Source: Russula earlei
Lineage: Eukaryota; Basidiomycota; Agaricomycetes; Russulales; Russulaceae
Assembly (NCBI GenBank): GCA_025769875.1
Contig: JAGFNK010000075.1
Coordinates: 1-64,000 of the forward strand
DNA: 64,000 nucleotides
Direction: 5' to 3'
Part shown: positions 9,870 to 21,094 of the stretch, one piece after another
How the letters are laid out: every line of letters begins with the position of its first letter
Position numbering within the stretch: the stretch's first letter is position 1
Notes under the pieces: generated by a model
Told to the model about the DNA's origin: nothing
The model's input: the letters and a program-made list of their open reading frames with translations, nothing else
The model's database searches: none
Translations under genes and position numbers: made by a program

Positions 9870-10698
9870 TGTTACGAACCAAGGCCAAGTCCTGGCCAAG
9901 GATTGTCCTATTTTACTCAAGAAAGACCTCTCTCACTTTACATTGCCGACTCCCTTCCATTTTCTGGGCTATCCCTCCTGTGGTACAAGATATTGCTATT
10001 GCAAAGGCACTATAACATGGCCAGGCACCTGTTTCCTAATCGGGTAATCATCGTGTGGCAGCCACATGGCCACCCAGCCACCATGGACCCGAAACAGCGG
10101 CACAAACTCTTAGAAACTGTTGCATAAATCATCTGATGTCATCAAGGCTCCAATGACATCATGGCTGACTGAGCAACTCCACAGTGACCTCATAGGCTCA
10201 CTAAGCACCCCACAGTGATATCATAATGATGTCATTGCTCCACAATGATCAGTAATGTGCTCAGTAAGCCTGAAACTTGACACAAGCAAGTTTATGCCTC
10301 TGTAGTCCTATTGGATGGTACCAAAGAGTCTAGAATAGTCCCAGTGCTTTGTAATCGACCCTGTACACTGTATATAAACCCCAATGAAGCATGGCAGTCA
10401 TCAGACTGTCCATTTGTGATACTCTCATCTTCCTGGGTACTCCCCCGCGACCGCTCAGTCTAAAGATTCCCCTCGCTTCCAAGGTACTCTTCAACGACCG
10501 CCTTGTTTAAAGTCCTCTCGCTACACTGGCCTCCAGCCTTCGCCTTTGTCTCTTGCAACATCTACCAGTCCCCATCTGGTACCTCCTCGTCGTTTGGCTC
10601 GTCCTCTTGTTCAACGCCGCCTTCGCCGCGTATCATCTGTTCCAACCCTCGCCCACCTGCTCCTGAGTCCTTAGTGATCAGCAGTACGTGTCTTGACA
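9870..10698 (+). mobile_element. Solo LTR-C
   Basis: An 829-bp LTR from TGTTACGAACC to GTGTCTTGACA with a perfect duplication TCAGG (9865-9869 and 10699-10703). It carries the CRE-like octamers (about 10134-10235) and TATATAAA. It is inserted in the leader of Cop-2, upstream of gag. Confidence 0.93.
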
Positions 10699-10783
10699 TC
10701 AGGGGTACTGATTGAATTTCTAACATCTGGCACATGTATTTGCCCCACTTGCCCAGATTGGCTTTATCACCCCATTTACCCAA

Positions 10784-13700
10784 TTGAATCACATGGAACC
10801 CTCAATCTTTATGTTCCCACCCAGAGTTACCTTCAATGGGTCTAATTGGTCCACTTGGTCCTCAGGCATACTTGCTGTTTTCCAAATGAATGGATTTAGG
10901 CACCACATCACAGATTCACTGCCATCCCCACTGGACACAGCTTGGGACTCAGAGGAGCAGGCCCTTCTTAGAGTCTTCAAAGTCTATGTGCAGAAAGACA
11001 TCTTGCTGGCAGTCTCCAATGATACTAAGTTCAAATTGTGCAAAGATAAATGGGAGGAACTAAAGTGCATGTACAGAGGCATGGGGTCTATGTCTGCCTT
11101 CAATAGTTGGGTTGCCCTGATGGCACAGCCCTGGACAATGTGACTCCAATGCTTCCACAATTACAGAAACTTAATGATGCATGGAACACTCTCCAAAACA
11201 ATGACATGAAGATTTCCAATCCTCAATTTAGCTTCATTCTGATCAAAGCATTACCTGACACTTATTTAGCTGTCACCTTGACTATTCTCGTGGCTGGTGC
11301 TCTGAAAGATCTTTCCCCACAGATGATCCAGGAACAGATCCTCAATGAGAAAGGTCGCCAGGCTGGCCCCTCTGTGTCCCTCAATAAAGTTGCTCCAGTA
11401 AAGAAGGACAAAGACAAGTCCAAAATGAAGTGCTATTATTGTCAGAAACTCAGACACAAGTCACTGGAGTGCAGGAAGAAAAAGAAGGATGAGGAGGAGA
11501 AGGCAAAGAAAGGACAGGGGGCTACAGAAGGTGCTCAGACATCCAAAGTCAATATGCACATAGTGGAAACTACTGCCACCATTACCAAAGTATTGGATGA
11601 TGATAATGAAATATGTGTTTCTCTCTACACAGCAGCCCGATCCCATTGGATGGTCAATTCCAGAGCAACTCATCATATTATGCTGCTCCATTCTCACTTC
11701 ATTTCTTGGGCTCCAGCATCTGGATCTGTTAGTCTTGGAGGCCATGCTGTCATCTTACAGATTGGAATGGGATTGGTCTCTGTCAGGCCATCAGGAGGAA
11801 CTGGGGATGTTCAATTGACCCTTTCAGATGTTATGCATGTTCTGGAAGCTGATGCACAGTACTTCTCAGTATCAGTACTACTCCAGAAGGAGGGCCAAAA
11901 CAACATTCACTAAAGAGGGCTTCCAGATCCACATCAAAGATTGGAAGATCACACAAGGGTACATGGAGAATGATCTATTCTGGTTTGACCTATTCATTCC
12001 ATCCCTACACATGCAGAGTGGTGCGCTATCACTCAACATCTGGCATCAGCAGATGGGACATATGTCTCAGAATGCACTCATATGTTACAGCAATTCCATT
12101 AATGGAATTTCACTTAGCTCAACCAACAAGGATCTTGCCCCTTGCCCTGGGTGTTAACTCAGCAAGCAGCCACAATTTCCTTTCTCAGGTTCCTATAAAT
12201 GCTCAGAATGGAGATTGCAAATCATACACAGTGATCTAGCCAGTCCAATGCAGGTCTGGTCTATCCAGGGTGCAAGTTATTTCATGACATTTATCAACAA
12301 CTACTCCCACTTTGGGGTAGTGTATTTTCCCAAAACAAAGGATCAGTGTCCAGATGCCTTCAAGAAATATATGGCTTGGGCTAAGAACCAAACAAGTGAG
12401 ACTGTTAAGGCTTTGCACTCAGATTGCAGTGGAGAATACATGTTGGGCACTTTTAGATCAGTACTAACACAGAAGGGGATCAAGCACAAATTAATGATGC
12501 TGGGTTCCCCACAACAGAATGGATTAGTGGAGCAATGGAACCAGACCCTGGAAGACAAGATGCATGCCATGATACACAGCATTGGTCTTACTCTTGGGTT
12601 TTGGGAATTGGCCACTGATGCTGCAGTTCACATTCACAATTGCACTCCCACTCACATTATTAGTTGGTGAACTCCTCATGAATTGTGGGACTCCAGACAC
12701 ATCCCAGACATCTCTTACTTCTGAGTCTTTGGATGCAGGGCATATGCACATGTCCCTGATGCTAAGTGAAAGAAGCTCAATCCCAAGGTGATCACAATGA
12801 CATTTGTCAGCTATGAATCAGGATCCAAAGGCTACCACCTATGGAATCCAGCCACCCAGAAAATAGTACTTTTGCATGATGTAACGTTCAATGAAGTGTT
12901 CTTCCCAGCAAAGGCAAGCAGTGGACCATCTGCCTTGCCTATGCTACCCCTGGTCCCTGCCAGACCTATTACATTTTCCCTCCTGGAACCTGTCCCTCAG
13001 CAACCAGATGGCCATGTGCCTCCAGAAACCCCTGCAAATCTTGTGGCAGCACCTCAGAATCTTTCAGTGTACCATACTCCCCCATCCCACATTTTTATCC
13101 TGACTCCTCCAGCACTTCCGTGACCTGCCTTCATGCCACGTCCACCCTCACCTCACAGGCTTAGGGCTAATCCATGTCCAAACCCAAGATATTTTGGTGT
13201 GGACAACGTGGAACATTGGACTTTTGTTATGGCATCGTGGCCGTAAGAGCATTAGCTCAAGGGTCAATGGGGCCAAGTCCCTGTGACTTGGTTCAAGGGT
13301 TCAGTGGGGCTGGCTCAAAGAGACCGGATCAAGGGTTTAGCATCTCAAGGCTGAGTCCGACAATGACTCAGTCCGCAGACAGAGTCGATCTTCTGGTTTC
13401 ACAGAATAGGAGGGTGATGAGAGAGAGGAAGAGGAGGAAGAGGAACACAAGGGTTCCTTGAGGCATGCTCAGGTCAAGCAAGATGTAAGCCAGCACAAGC
13501 AAGGTTGTGATTTGAGAGAGTACACAGGGCAAGGGATGCGACAGGAAATGGGACAAAGCTAAGCTTGGGGCATTCCCCAGCTTCTACAAGTGCTTAAATA
13601 CTGTATCTAGCAAGGCTGTACAGTACCATATGCAGAACAATAGATAATACTAACCAGTAGCAAAAGGAGCTTGAACAATAGGATGAAACACAATGAGTGA

Positions 13701-13895
13701 AACAATAAGAGACCATCAATATCAAGGGATGAAACGGCAACCAAGGGGACAAGGGTAAAAAGTAGGGAACAATAAGAAGTGTTTCAGGGACGAACCGAAA
13801 GAGGGGTAGATCACAACAACTTTGATGGAAATAAGGCATTGCCTGTCAGTCTGGCTGATGCACTTGCTCTGGTTTTGGTGTGTGCATCCAATTGA
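10784..13895 (+). pseudogene. Cop-2 gag-protease-integrase (Ty1/copia), degenerate
   Basis: The N-terminal gag (FNGSNWSTWSSGILAVF) runs from about 10784, with a frame change near 11110-11140. A CCHC knuckle CYYCQKLRHKSLEC lies near 11431-11472. The protease motif is degraded, reading WMVNSRATHH where copia elements have a DSG core. The pre-integrase zinc region (IWHQQMGHMS, CPGC) and the integrase core (IHSDLASPM, HSDCSGEYM, SPQQNGLVEQWNQ) follow in shifted frames to 12670, with further pol to 13123. After removal of the LTR-B at 13225-13818 the frame continues to a stop at 13893. Reverse transcriptase and RNase H are absent, so the element is 3'-truncated and dead. Confidence 0.85.
13225..13818 (-). 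mobile_element. Solo LTR-B, antisense
   Basis: A 594-bp LTR (TGTTATGGCATC to AGATCACAACA on the plus strand) with a perfect duplication ACTTT (13220-13224 and 13819-13823). It interrupts the Cop-2 polyprotein frame, which is restored on removal. Confidence 0.93.
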
Positions 13896-14117
13896 GTCAT
13901 GCATTTGGTGTTTTTGTTAGGGATGGGAGAGCAGAAACTATAACAGAATGAATATGTTCTTGGTTTTCAGACTTTTTCAAACATGATCTGAATAGAACAA
14001 AACAAAAGGAGTTGAAAGAATTTTATTTCCTCTGAGGGGAATGCCAAAATTTGAGGGATCAAGTTGATCTCAGGGATGTGCTCCTTCACACATGCCCCTG
14101 GCAGCCTGAAACCACCA
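13896..14117. other. Flank between the Cop-2 relic and Cop-1
   Basis: No open frame recognised. Before Cop-1 inserted, this DNA adjoined 42673 onward, so it is the downstream flank of the SWIM-finger gene. The exact break of Cop-2 within about 13880-14000 is unclear. Confidence 0.4.
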
Positions 14118-14122
14118 ATTGT

Positions 14123-14507
14123 TGTTGCGCAGCATAGAGCGCAGCTAACAGGCCAAGCAACCCACCTTAGAGGTTGTGCTAATGCTCAAGTGATATTGGG
14201 GTGTAGAGCGATGTGTATACTTGTCTACATGTATGGTATTTATACCTCTATGACCCAGGGCTGTTCCTAAGTCCGAAAGAGGTGACTACAGGTGTCCACT
14301 ATATTGCACACTCAGTGACGCATGATGTGGAAACATTCTAGACGCAGCATAAGGCTGCATCTTGTGATAGATAGCGTAGTATGTGTAACCCTATTGCCAT
14401 AAGCGCATATACTAAAGTTCTGTCTAACACATAACATCTATGAGCGGATCTTGAACCTTGTATGAAGGTCTTCACCTTCTTTGATCCGTTCGGGTTCCGG
14501 TTCAACA
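14123..14507 (-). repeat. Cop-1 3' LTR
   Basis: Plus-strand ends TGTTGCGCAGC and GGTTCAACA. It is closely similar to 42288-42672, with differences mainly between C and T or G and A. The purine-rich primer tract for second-strand synthesis lies at 14508-14518 on the minus strand. Confidence 0.92.
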
Positions 14508-14556
14508 CTCCCCCTTGCTAAGTGCATCGGTAGATGCCATGAGCATTTTCCCACAT

Positions 14557-14704
14557 TCAGGGGTAGAATGTTAGTCCTAGTTGCTCCCTGAATTTAAGGA
14601 ACTTGACGTGACCAAGGTTCTTGGTGAACATGTCAGCTGGGTTATTAGCCCCTTCAATAAAGAATAGCTCCATCTGTTTGTTTTGTATGACTTCACGAAT
14701 GAAG
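14557..14704 (-). pseudogene. Cop-1 RNase H C-terminus, cut off by Gyp-D
   Basis: Minus strand. The frame continues from 37409 after removal of Gyp-D and one TGAAG copy. It shows FFIEGANNPADMFTKNLG, the usual tail of copia RNase H domains, then FLKFREQLGL and a stop at 14557-14559, 49 bp before the 3' LTR. Confidence 0.88.
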
Positions 14705-15272
14705 TGTTAAGATCTGACGGATCTTAGTACCGACTCTTAGTGAAAGAGTTGCTTGATATAGTTCAAGCACTAGACTTCGAACCCTTTGATATTATCTCAG
14801 GAAGATTGAATGTAGAAAAGAGAGGGGCCTCTTTCAGTTAGAGTCTGCACTACAATTTTGTTTAGATCTGTAGACAAGGTGGTTGTCTTGTTTAGAGAGT
14901 AAGTCGAGCGTAAGGCTCGACTTCTTGGTACCACAGACTATTTATACGATATCTCAATAACTACTGATCCGATTCATACGAAACTCGGGGTGCACATAGC
15001 TGAGAACCAGTAGTATCCAAAAACAGAAAGCTCAATTCAAGAATGTTAGAAATGACTCATGCGTGAGTCATTCTTTCCTAGTATCAGTCATGAATCAGTA
15101 AGCAATCGGTAAGCAATCAGTAAGCAATCAGTAAGCAATCAGTAAGCAATCAGTAAGCAATCAGTAAGCAGCCATGATCTAGATCAGTAAGCAATCACTA
15201 AGTCAGACATATGAGTAATCACAGATGAGTCAGCAAAACAGATGACAGTCAAAGAACAAGAGAATCCTAACA
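14705..15272 (-). repeat. Gyp-D 3' LTR with 7-unit minisatellite
   Basis: 568 bp. It contains seven consecutive 11-bp units of AATCAGTAAGC type (about 15092-15169). The 5' LTR has four. In the sense direction this block lies in U3, upstream of the TATTTATA-like promoter region. Confidence 0.9.
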
Positions 15273-15304
15273 CCATTCCCCCTCTAAGCTAGGTCTGGCA
15301 CGAC

Positions 15305-17164
15305 CTAATCACTTACTCCATGATAACCTTCAACCCACTCGCCTTCCCATCCTTTGGTAACGTCCAGAGCATCTTGTTCAGTGAGGAGGGTGGAGACATC
15401 TCTGTCTGTACACCTTGGACTGTACTCGAGAGAATTTAGCTCCTTATAATATTGATATTGTTTCTTCTCTGCTTGAGTTGTGGCTAGTCCTAGGTTAGAG
15501 GTACTAGCCCTAGGCATGCGTCGTGAAGTTGAGGCTAGGCGCACTGCATTGGGAACCTCTTGAACCGGGAGTCCTCCGCCTCGTCTTGCAGTTGGGGGAG
15601 CACTGGTTTCTCCTCTGAGTCGAGCGCTCCGTCGTGAGGGTTGCCTGTTACCACCTCTTCCTCACCTCCCTCGTCCAGTAAGTGGGGGCTCTGACCCAGA
15701 TCTTGCTTCAGCTGGTGTAGCGTGACGTGAGGTTATAGGAGTTGGAGTTAAAGAGGGAAGGGGGGTATCCAGGTTCATAGTACCGTCGTTTAAAACGGTT
15801 GCCACAAGTTGCTCTGCAGCAGAAGTTTCTACAGTGGTACTGGTTAGCGTGTCTTTGAGACCTTCTACTGCACAAGATGTGCACACGAGAGTGATCTTGA
15901 GATCATCGACTGCGGTCGACGCTGCTCGTGCATTAGCCACTGCATCTTGTAAGATGCTTACTGTGCCTCGCAAATGTCCCCTCAAGGTCCTCTCTTCCGG
16001 TAAAAGTGGCCTCAGATGACTGCACTGTTCTATGGGTTGAAAGAACTTGTGATTGTTGGGGACAATGCATTGTCGCCGAGAGATGCAGGCATAATGGGGT
16101 GTTTCGCACTGTCGGTCCCAATGTCCTTTCCATCCACACCATCAGCACTTGTGTTCGTACATGAGCTGCCACCATTTAGCCATTCCTGCATTGTAAGGGG
16201 GGGTCGGAGGGCGAGAAAACTTTCCTCGCTCAATCTCTTCCTCCTCATGAGCTCTAGAAGATGGTCCTGCTTCTCCTCCCTCATCATTCTGAGAGTCTTC
16301 GCTTCCAGCCCCTCCTCTAACTCTTTCTGCAACGTGGCGGGCAACAAGGACTTGTACCTCAGGTAGGAAGAACTCCTCTTGCTGTAGTCCCGTACCTTCC
16401 AGAATGCCTCGCGGGCCATTTGCTCTCGTGATAAGAGCCCACATCTCTCGTGCACGAGGGAGGAATTTGGCTGCTCGGAGACGAGAATGCGCTCCCTCGT
16501 AGATATCCTCCGCTCGAGCTCTATCGAGAGCCAATTGATCTCTTTCTCGCTGAATAGTTTTCTGTTGCTCGTTAAGTAATTGACTTCGTCGAGCCAAGCT
16601 AGCGAGTCGTGTGGAATGCTGGTTAATACGCCATATTTCGGCTTCGACTCCAGCATCTCCCAACATGTGTTTGATGGAGGTGAGGAGGGAGTGGAACATG
16701 TGGAGAGGGAAATTTGGGATGTCGGCTGTAAGAACGTCAGGGTATTCTTCTTCACTTTCTGGAAGGAGCTCTGGGTAGAGGTTGTAGTTAGGGTGCGCGT
16801 ATAGGGGTTCTCCGAAGACCAGCTTGTCCTTTCCTTGACAACCCCAGATGAACGGTTCTTCTGAGCCCTGGTTTCCACCCACACCCCATCGAATATACTT
16901 GGTGGGGACGAGTACATGCCAGTCGTTTGGGATAGTGATGCAGACAGGGTGTTGACTGGGGTCATAGCGCTCCCATCCTTCTCCGGGGATATCGGGGTCC
17001 ACGTAGGTACTCATAGGGGAGTCAGATGTGATGGGAATAGGACTAGTCGATTCTTCTGTTGTAGGCCCAGGGGGAACGACTGTCTCGAGGTACTCAAGGT
17101 CAGGGAGAGATGGGGACGGCATTCGGACATGATAAGAGGGTGATGCTCGTTCATCTGTGGACAT
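15305..17164 (-). pseudogene. Gyp-D extra 3' ORF with CCHC knuckle, in env position
   Basis: Minus strand, starting at ATG 17164, 67 bp after the chromodomain stop and ending 32 bp before the 3' LTR. The frame is 620 codons with only two stops, TGA at 16142-16144 and TGA at 15662-15664. The N-terminal half is Pro/acidic-rich with PNDWHVLVPTKYIRW and GEPLYAHPNYN. A helical, Gln/Arg-rich stretch follows (LLNEQQKTIQRERDQLALDR, about residues 185-205), plausibly a coiled coil. The first stop falls inside a CX2CX4HX4C zinc knuckle (CGWKGHWDRQC). Further on is an RG-rich region (GRGR*GRGGN) and a Tyr-rich tail. A knuckle suggests nucleic-acid binding. No known env or enzyme is recognised. Gyp-E has an ORF of similar build in the same place. 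Confidence 0.65.
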
Positions 17165-17230
17165 AGTTGTTCTGTTACCAACAAGGTCGAGAAAGACGGG
17201 GAGTAATTGATCAATATGGACGCGACTAAG

Positions 17231-17889
17231 TCATCGGCAAAGATCTTCAATGGGGGATGAAGGCCTACTGGGATCAGTGTCGTTTTCCATGCAGGTTTTT
17301 ATAGTCCTGATGGCTGCAGGGTTTGCCTTGTGAAAGTCTTTCACGAGGTCGGGGGCGTGGAGACTTGTGGCTGGCTCCCAAGAGTCGTGAGCAGAGGAGT
17401 ATCCCTTCCAATGGACGTAATACTGCAGCTGTTTCTTCCTTCCAACACGCCTTGACCCCAAAACGTTTTCGAGTTCCCACTCTTGTTCATCATTTACGAC
17501 ATCCGGTGGCGGTTCTTCATAGTTTGCACCATATTCCTCCGTCTCTTGATATGGATGTAAGAGGTTGGCATGGAAGACGTCATGCACTTTCCATCGGTCT
17601 GGTAATTGCAATTTGTATGCCACCAGGCTTATCACTTCCTTGATCTTGAACGGTCCTAGTCTTTTTGCGGCTAGTTTGGCCATGGGCTGGAACGTTTTGA
17701 TGTTCTTTCCTTCTAACCATACTTTATCTTCTTCTTTATAAGGTTTAAACCCTATTTTCTTCTTCAGCAGTCTATGCCCTAACAGGATAGCTTTCTGGGC
17801 ATCCCGTCTTGCCTTTTGTAATGATTCTTTTCTTTCTTCTAATTTTGGGAAATTCCCTATTGTAGTTGCTTGATAGGTTTTGGGAAGAA
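17231..17889 (-). pseudogene. Gyp-D integrase C-terminus with chromodomain
   Basis: Minus strand, continuing in frame from 31966 once Gyp-E and one AGAAA are removed. It shows KLAAKRLGPFKIKEV (the GPY/F module), HDVFHANLLHPY, then a chromodomain with WELENVLGSRRV, LQYYVHWKGY and HDSWEPATSL. Chromodomains of gypsy integrases are thought to steer insertion towards modified histones. The stop is at 17231-17233. Confidence 0.9.
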
Positions 17890-19739
17890 ATGTCACGGTA
17901 ACTAGCCATGTCAGTTCACAAGCAGAAAGCAAGTCGATGATAGAGAGGCGTTCAAGAAACGGGCTGGTTCCCGTGTATAATGAGTAAGGATCCCTGCAGC
18001 AGTCAAAGTGTTTTATGCTAAACAGGTTATGGCCAATAGACCCTTCCTAGTACGACTCGGTCTGTTGAGAAGCTAGGGTAAGTTTATAATGGGATAGACT
18101 AGGGCTGGTTCCACTAGCTATATGCGTTCAAGTCCGTCGGGGACCTTGAACAACGCAAGAGAGTAGAGGAAGGTAGGTCTTTAAGGAGGAGAGCTCTTCT
18201 CAGGAGAGTGAAGAGAGACTCTTAGGAAAGGAAGGGAAAGGCGAAGAGTAGATGGTGGATGGTGTGTTGAGAGTTGATGAAATGGAGAGGTAGTTGTGGG
18301 TTAAATTTGTGAGAGTGAATTGGGTTGCAGGCAAATATGTTTGGACAAGAGTAGGTTGGATTCTACAAGAGACCAAGCTTAGGGCTTTGGTCACAAAGTA
18401 CTGAGCTTATATATACAGGAGAAGTGCAGCAATAGCTGCGCTTTGACTGTGCTACTAGTATAGTAGGAGTCATAATAAGTAGGAGTCATAGGAATGAGGC
18501 CACGAATGAGTCAGAACCAAGTAACTGTGCTGCACAGTAGGTGCGCAGCATTGCACAGTCGAAACTAAGAAGTGAATATAAACGGAAAGAGAACCAAACA
18601 AAGGGAAAGTAACAGCAATCCTGTGTTACCTGGACGTGTGTGGATCACATGATAACACAGAAGGGATCACAAGACGTAAGAGATCACGAGACCAGTAAGT
18701 AAAGGGTGTCAAGACTCACTGTTGAACTATCCAGTTCAAGAGCGAGGGATAAGCTCGAAGACAAGTCAATAGACGTCCAAGACTGCGTGGGCAAGAAGTA
18801 GAGTCCAGAGTAGTAACAGATACCAGAGAGGTATTGTTACTGTGAGAGTCGAGCAATCACACAGGGAAGAGGCCAGGGTAGTCACAAGGGGATGGTCCTT
18901 AAAGGAGTATCCCAGGGATGGAGAGTGCCGTAAACAAATGGACAGTCCGAGGACTGTCCGCTACTTTATTGAGCGCTTATATACTACAAGAGAACTGCTA
19001 AATAGGGAACAAGTCATAACCTTGTTATCAAGCATCATAGAGTGATGAGTAAGAAGTCGGAGGACGCTTACTGAGCATGCTCAGTCATGCTCAGTAAGCT
19101 GCTGAGTAAGAAGCTTTCTCTTGATGAGTAAGAGCTTTCATTGTCCACGTGTTTACTGCTTTAGTGCACGTGCAAGCACCTGATTCATTTCCTATTAGTT
19201 AGTTTAGGGCCGGTCATTTGAGGACTTGTAGTTTGGTTAGGGAATAGTGTTATCTTATAAGGCCCTTATATAGTTCTATTAGGGTCCTTAGAGTCGACCC
19301 TAATACTTCTATTAAGGTCCTTAGTGTTGCCTTATAGTTCGTTCTATAGTTATTAGAGTTGGTCTAATAACGCGTTGTAGGGCCTTTGATACTAGGTTAG
19401 TACCTATTGTAGAGTTCCTAGGGTCGTTCCAAAGGGTCCTTAGGAAGGCCCTAATGCTGTCTTTTGTTGCTAGAAGGGTTGCCTTTAAGTGGGGCTTGCT
19501 GTATGTCGATTGTGCCGAGAATCGCTCGCGCAACAATGCACGCGCGATATTGTGGACACCTCTACTCACCCCTTTTGCTCATGTGAACAGGGTGACACCA
19601 TAGAGGCTGGGTTTCCTCCTATAAGGAAGGGTCCTTCAAGGGCCCTCTCCGGAGAATGGTTCATGACAAAGGGACGTACGAAAGCAAGCAGTCCATAGCA
19701 AAAGGTAAGAAGTAAACGTAAAAGGAAAATGGTGTAACA
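17890..19739 (-). repeat. Gyp-E 3' LTR, interrupted by solo LTR-A
   Basis: Plus-strand ends TGTCACGGTAACT and GGTGTAACA. It is 883 bp without the LTR-A and one AAGGG. In the sense direction U3 runs from 19739, with TATATAAG near 18409 and the R/U5 part to 17890. This copy shows the normal LTR layout against which the 5' LTR can be judged. Confidence 0.88.
18707..19668 (-). mobile_element. Solo LTR-A in the Gyp-E 3' LTR
   Basis: A 962-bp antisense LTR-A with a perfect duplication AAGGG (18702-18706 and 19669-19673). The uninterrupted target sequence is present in the other LTR at about 31890-31910, which confirms the insertion point. Confidence 0.95.
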
Positions 19740-19752
19740 TCACCCCCCCATC
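19740..19752 (-). promoter_or_regulatory. Gyp-E polypurine tract
   Basis: On the minus strand GATGGGGGGGTGA directly precedes the U3 start TGTTACACC. It is the expected primer site for plus-strand DNA synthesis. Confidence 0.65.
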
Positions 19753-19759
19753 AAGGCCC

Positions 19760-21046
19760 CTAGAAGTGAGAACGACGATAAGGCCGACCTACTTTTCTCC
19801 AAGGTTGGTCCAACTTCAAAGATCGTACCCTTTTTGTTGCACGATCTGGTCTGTGGGGACAGACTGGTCGTATGTGCCCCAGTTCACCGCAATGAAAGCA
19901 GGTTTTTCTGGGGTGACGGGCGGAGATGAAGGTAGATCTGGGAGGCCTTGACTTATCGGAGGTGAAGGATGAGTCAGTAGGTCGGAAGGAGTCGGCGGAG
20001 GAAGATGAATCGAGTCGCATAAGTTCCTGTAAGCGACTATCACCTTCTTCTTCCTCGGAGCGGTCTTGCCATCGGAGGTTAAGGGTAACCCTATTGAGAG
20101 AATTGGCAGCGGCAAGGGTTTGTTTGACCTCCTTGAGGTGGCCTTGGTGCTCGAGGATTTGTGCGAAGAGGAGGCGTATGGTTTGTCTCCTCTTGAGTAT
20201 TTCCGACGTTCTGAACCTGTAAGACTTGACCCCTGCTGTAAGGGAGGGGTCATTGTCATCCTCGACAGCCCTGGTGACGAAGTCTGTGTAAGGCTGGTTA
20301 GCGAGGAGCATGTCCCACTGCTCCTCGTTTGGTACAGGGATGGGCCAGGCAGCGGGGATGGGTGTGAATACACGGGAGAAGATGGGGGCTCCCTTGCCAA
20401 GGGTAGCATGGATGAGGGGTTCCGGTCAGGCTTCCAGCTCGATGAGGAACCAATTGGCCCTGTACATAGTCCCTCTGGGGTACTCAGGGACTGCGAAGTC
20501 AATGAGGGGGTGGTCAGAGGAGGGGATCCAGTCAAGGCTGGGTTGTGGAAGGCGAGGGGCGTCAAAGAATTTGGCGGCCTCGAATTGTTCGGCAAGGGAG
20601 AATGGGGATGGAGTGCATCCTGGGAAAAGGTCAAGTCCCAGGGCGTTGGACTTGGATCCCAGAAGGGTTGAGGTGAGGGAGATGGAAGGTGAAAGAGGGG
20701 ATAAACAGACTCGGGCGACGGCATCGTCGTCGTCCTCATCGCACTCGTAGGCAGGAGGGTTGTTGAAGGGTAGGGACCTTCTTGCCAGTTGGGGAGTGGG
20801 GGAGGCGATGGCATCGACGTCGGCATAGGAAAGAGTGGGGGAAGGGTAGGCGAGAACGGGGGAGGCACAAGTGGGGACTGGGGATGAGGGACAGTAGGCA
20901 GGGGATGAATAGGTTGGGACGGGCAAGGATGGAATATAAACTGGGGATTGAGACATTGGCAGATATGAGAGGAGGTAGAGTTTGAAGGTGAAGAAGATGG
21001 AGAAGGTGAGGAAGTAGTTTGGTAGGTGGAATGGATGAGATGGCAA
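19760..21046 (-). pseudogene. Gyp-E extra 3' ORF with CCHC knuckle, in env position
   Basis: Minus strand, starting at ATG 21046 (or 20956), 49 bp after the chromodomain stop and ending 20 bp before the 3' LTR. There is one internal stop, TGA at 20426-20428. The N-terminal part is Pro/Ser/Tyr-rich. The middle has FAVPEYPRGTMYRANWFLI and, after the stop, IHATLGKGAPIFSRVFTPIP. A charged helical part follows (SEILKRRQTIRLLFAQILEH), then a canonical knuckle CFHCGELGHIRPVC and a basic tail. The layout parallels the Gyp-D 3' ORF. A 432-codon frame on the same strand (19816-21114) is Pro/Ser low complexity and is probably a shadow. Its role is unknown; nucleic-acid binding is inferred from the knuckle. 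Confidence 0.6.
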
Positions 21047-21094
21047 GCAAGTTGTAGAAGATGCTCTGCCGTCTCAAGTTCTGGAGGAGGGTTT

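Noticed and set aside
15087..15170. Regular 11-bp repeats that might suggest a CRISPR array
   Set aside because: They are direct units without spacers, inside an LTR of a eukaryotic element. This is a minisatellite.
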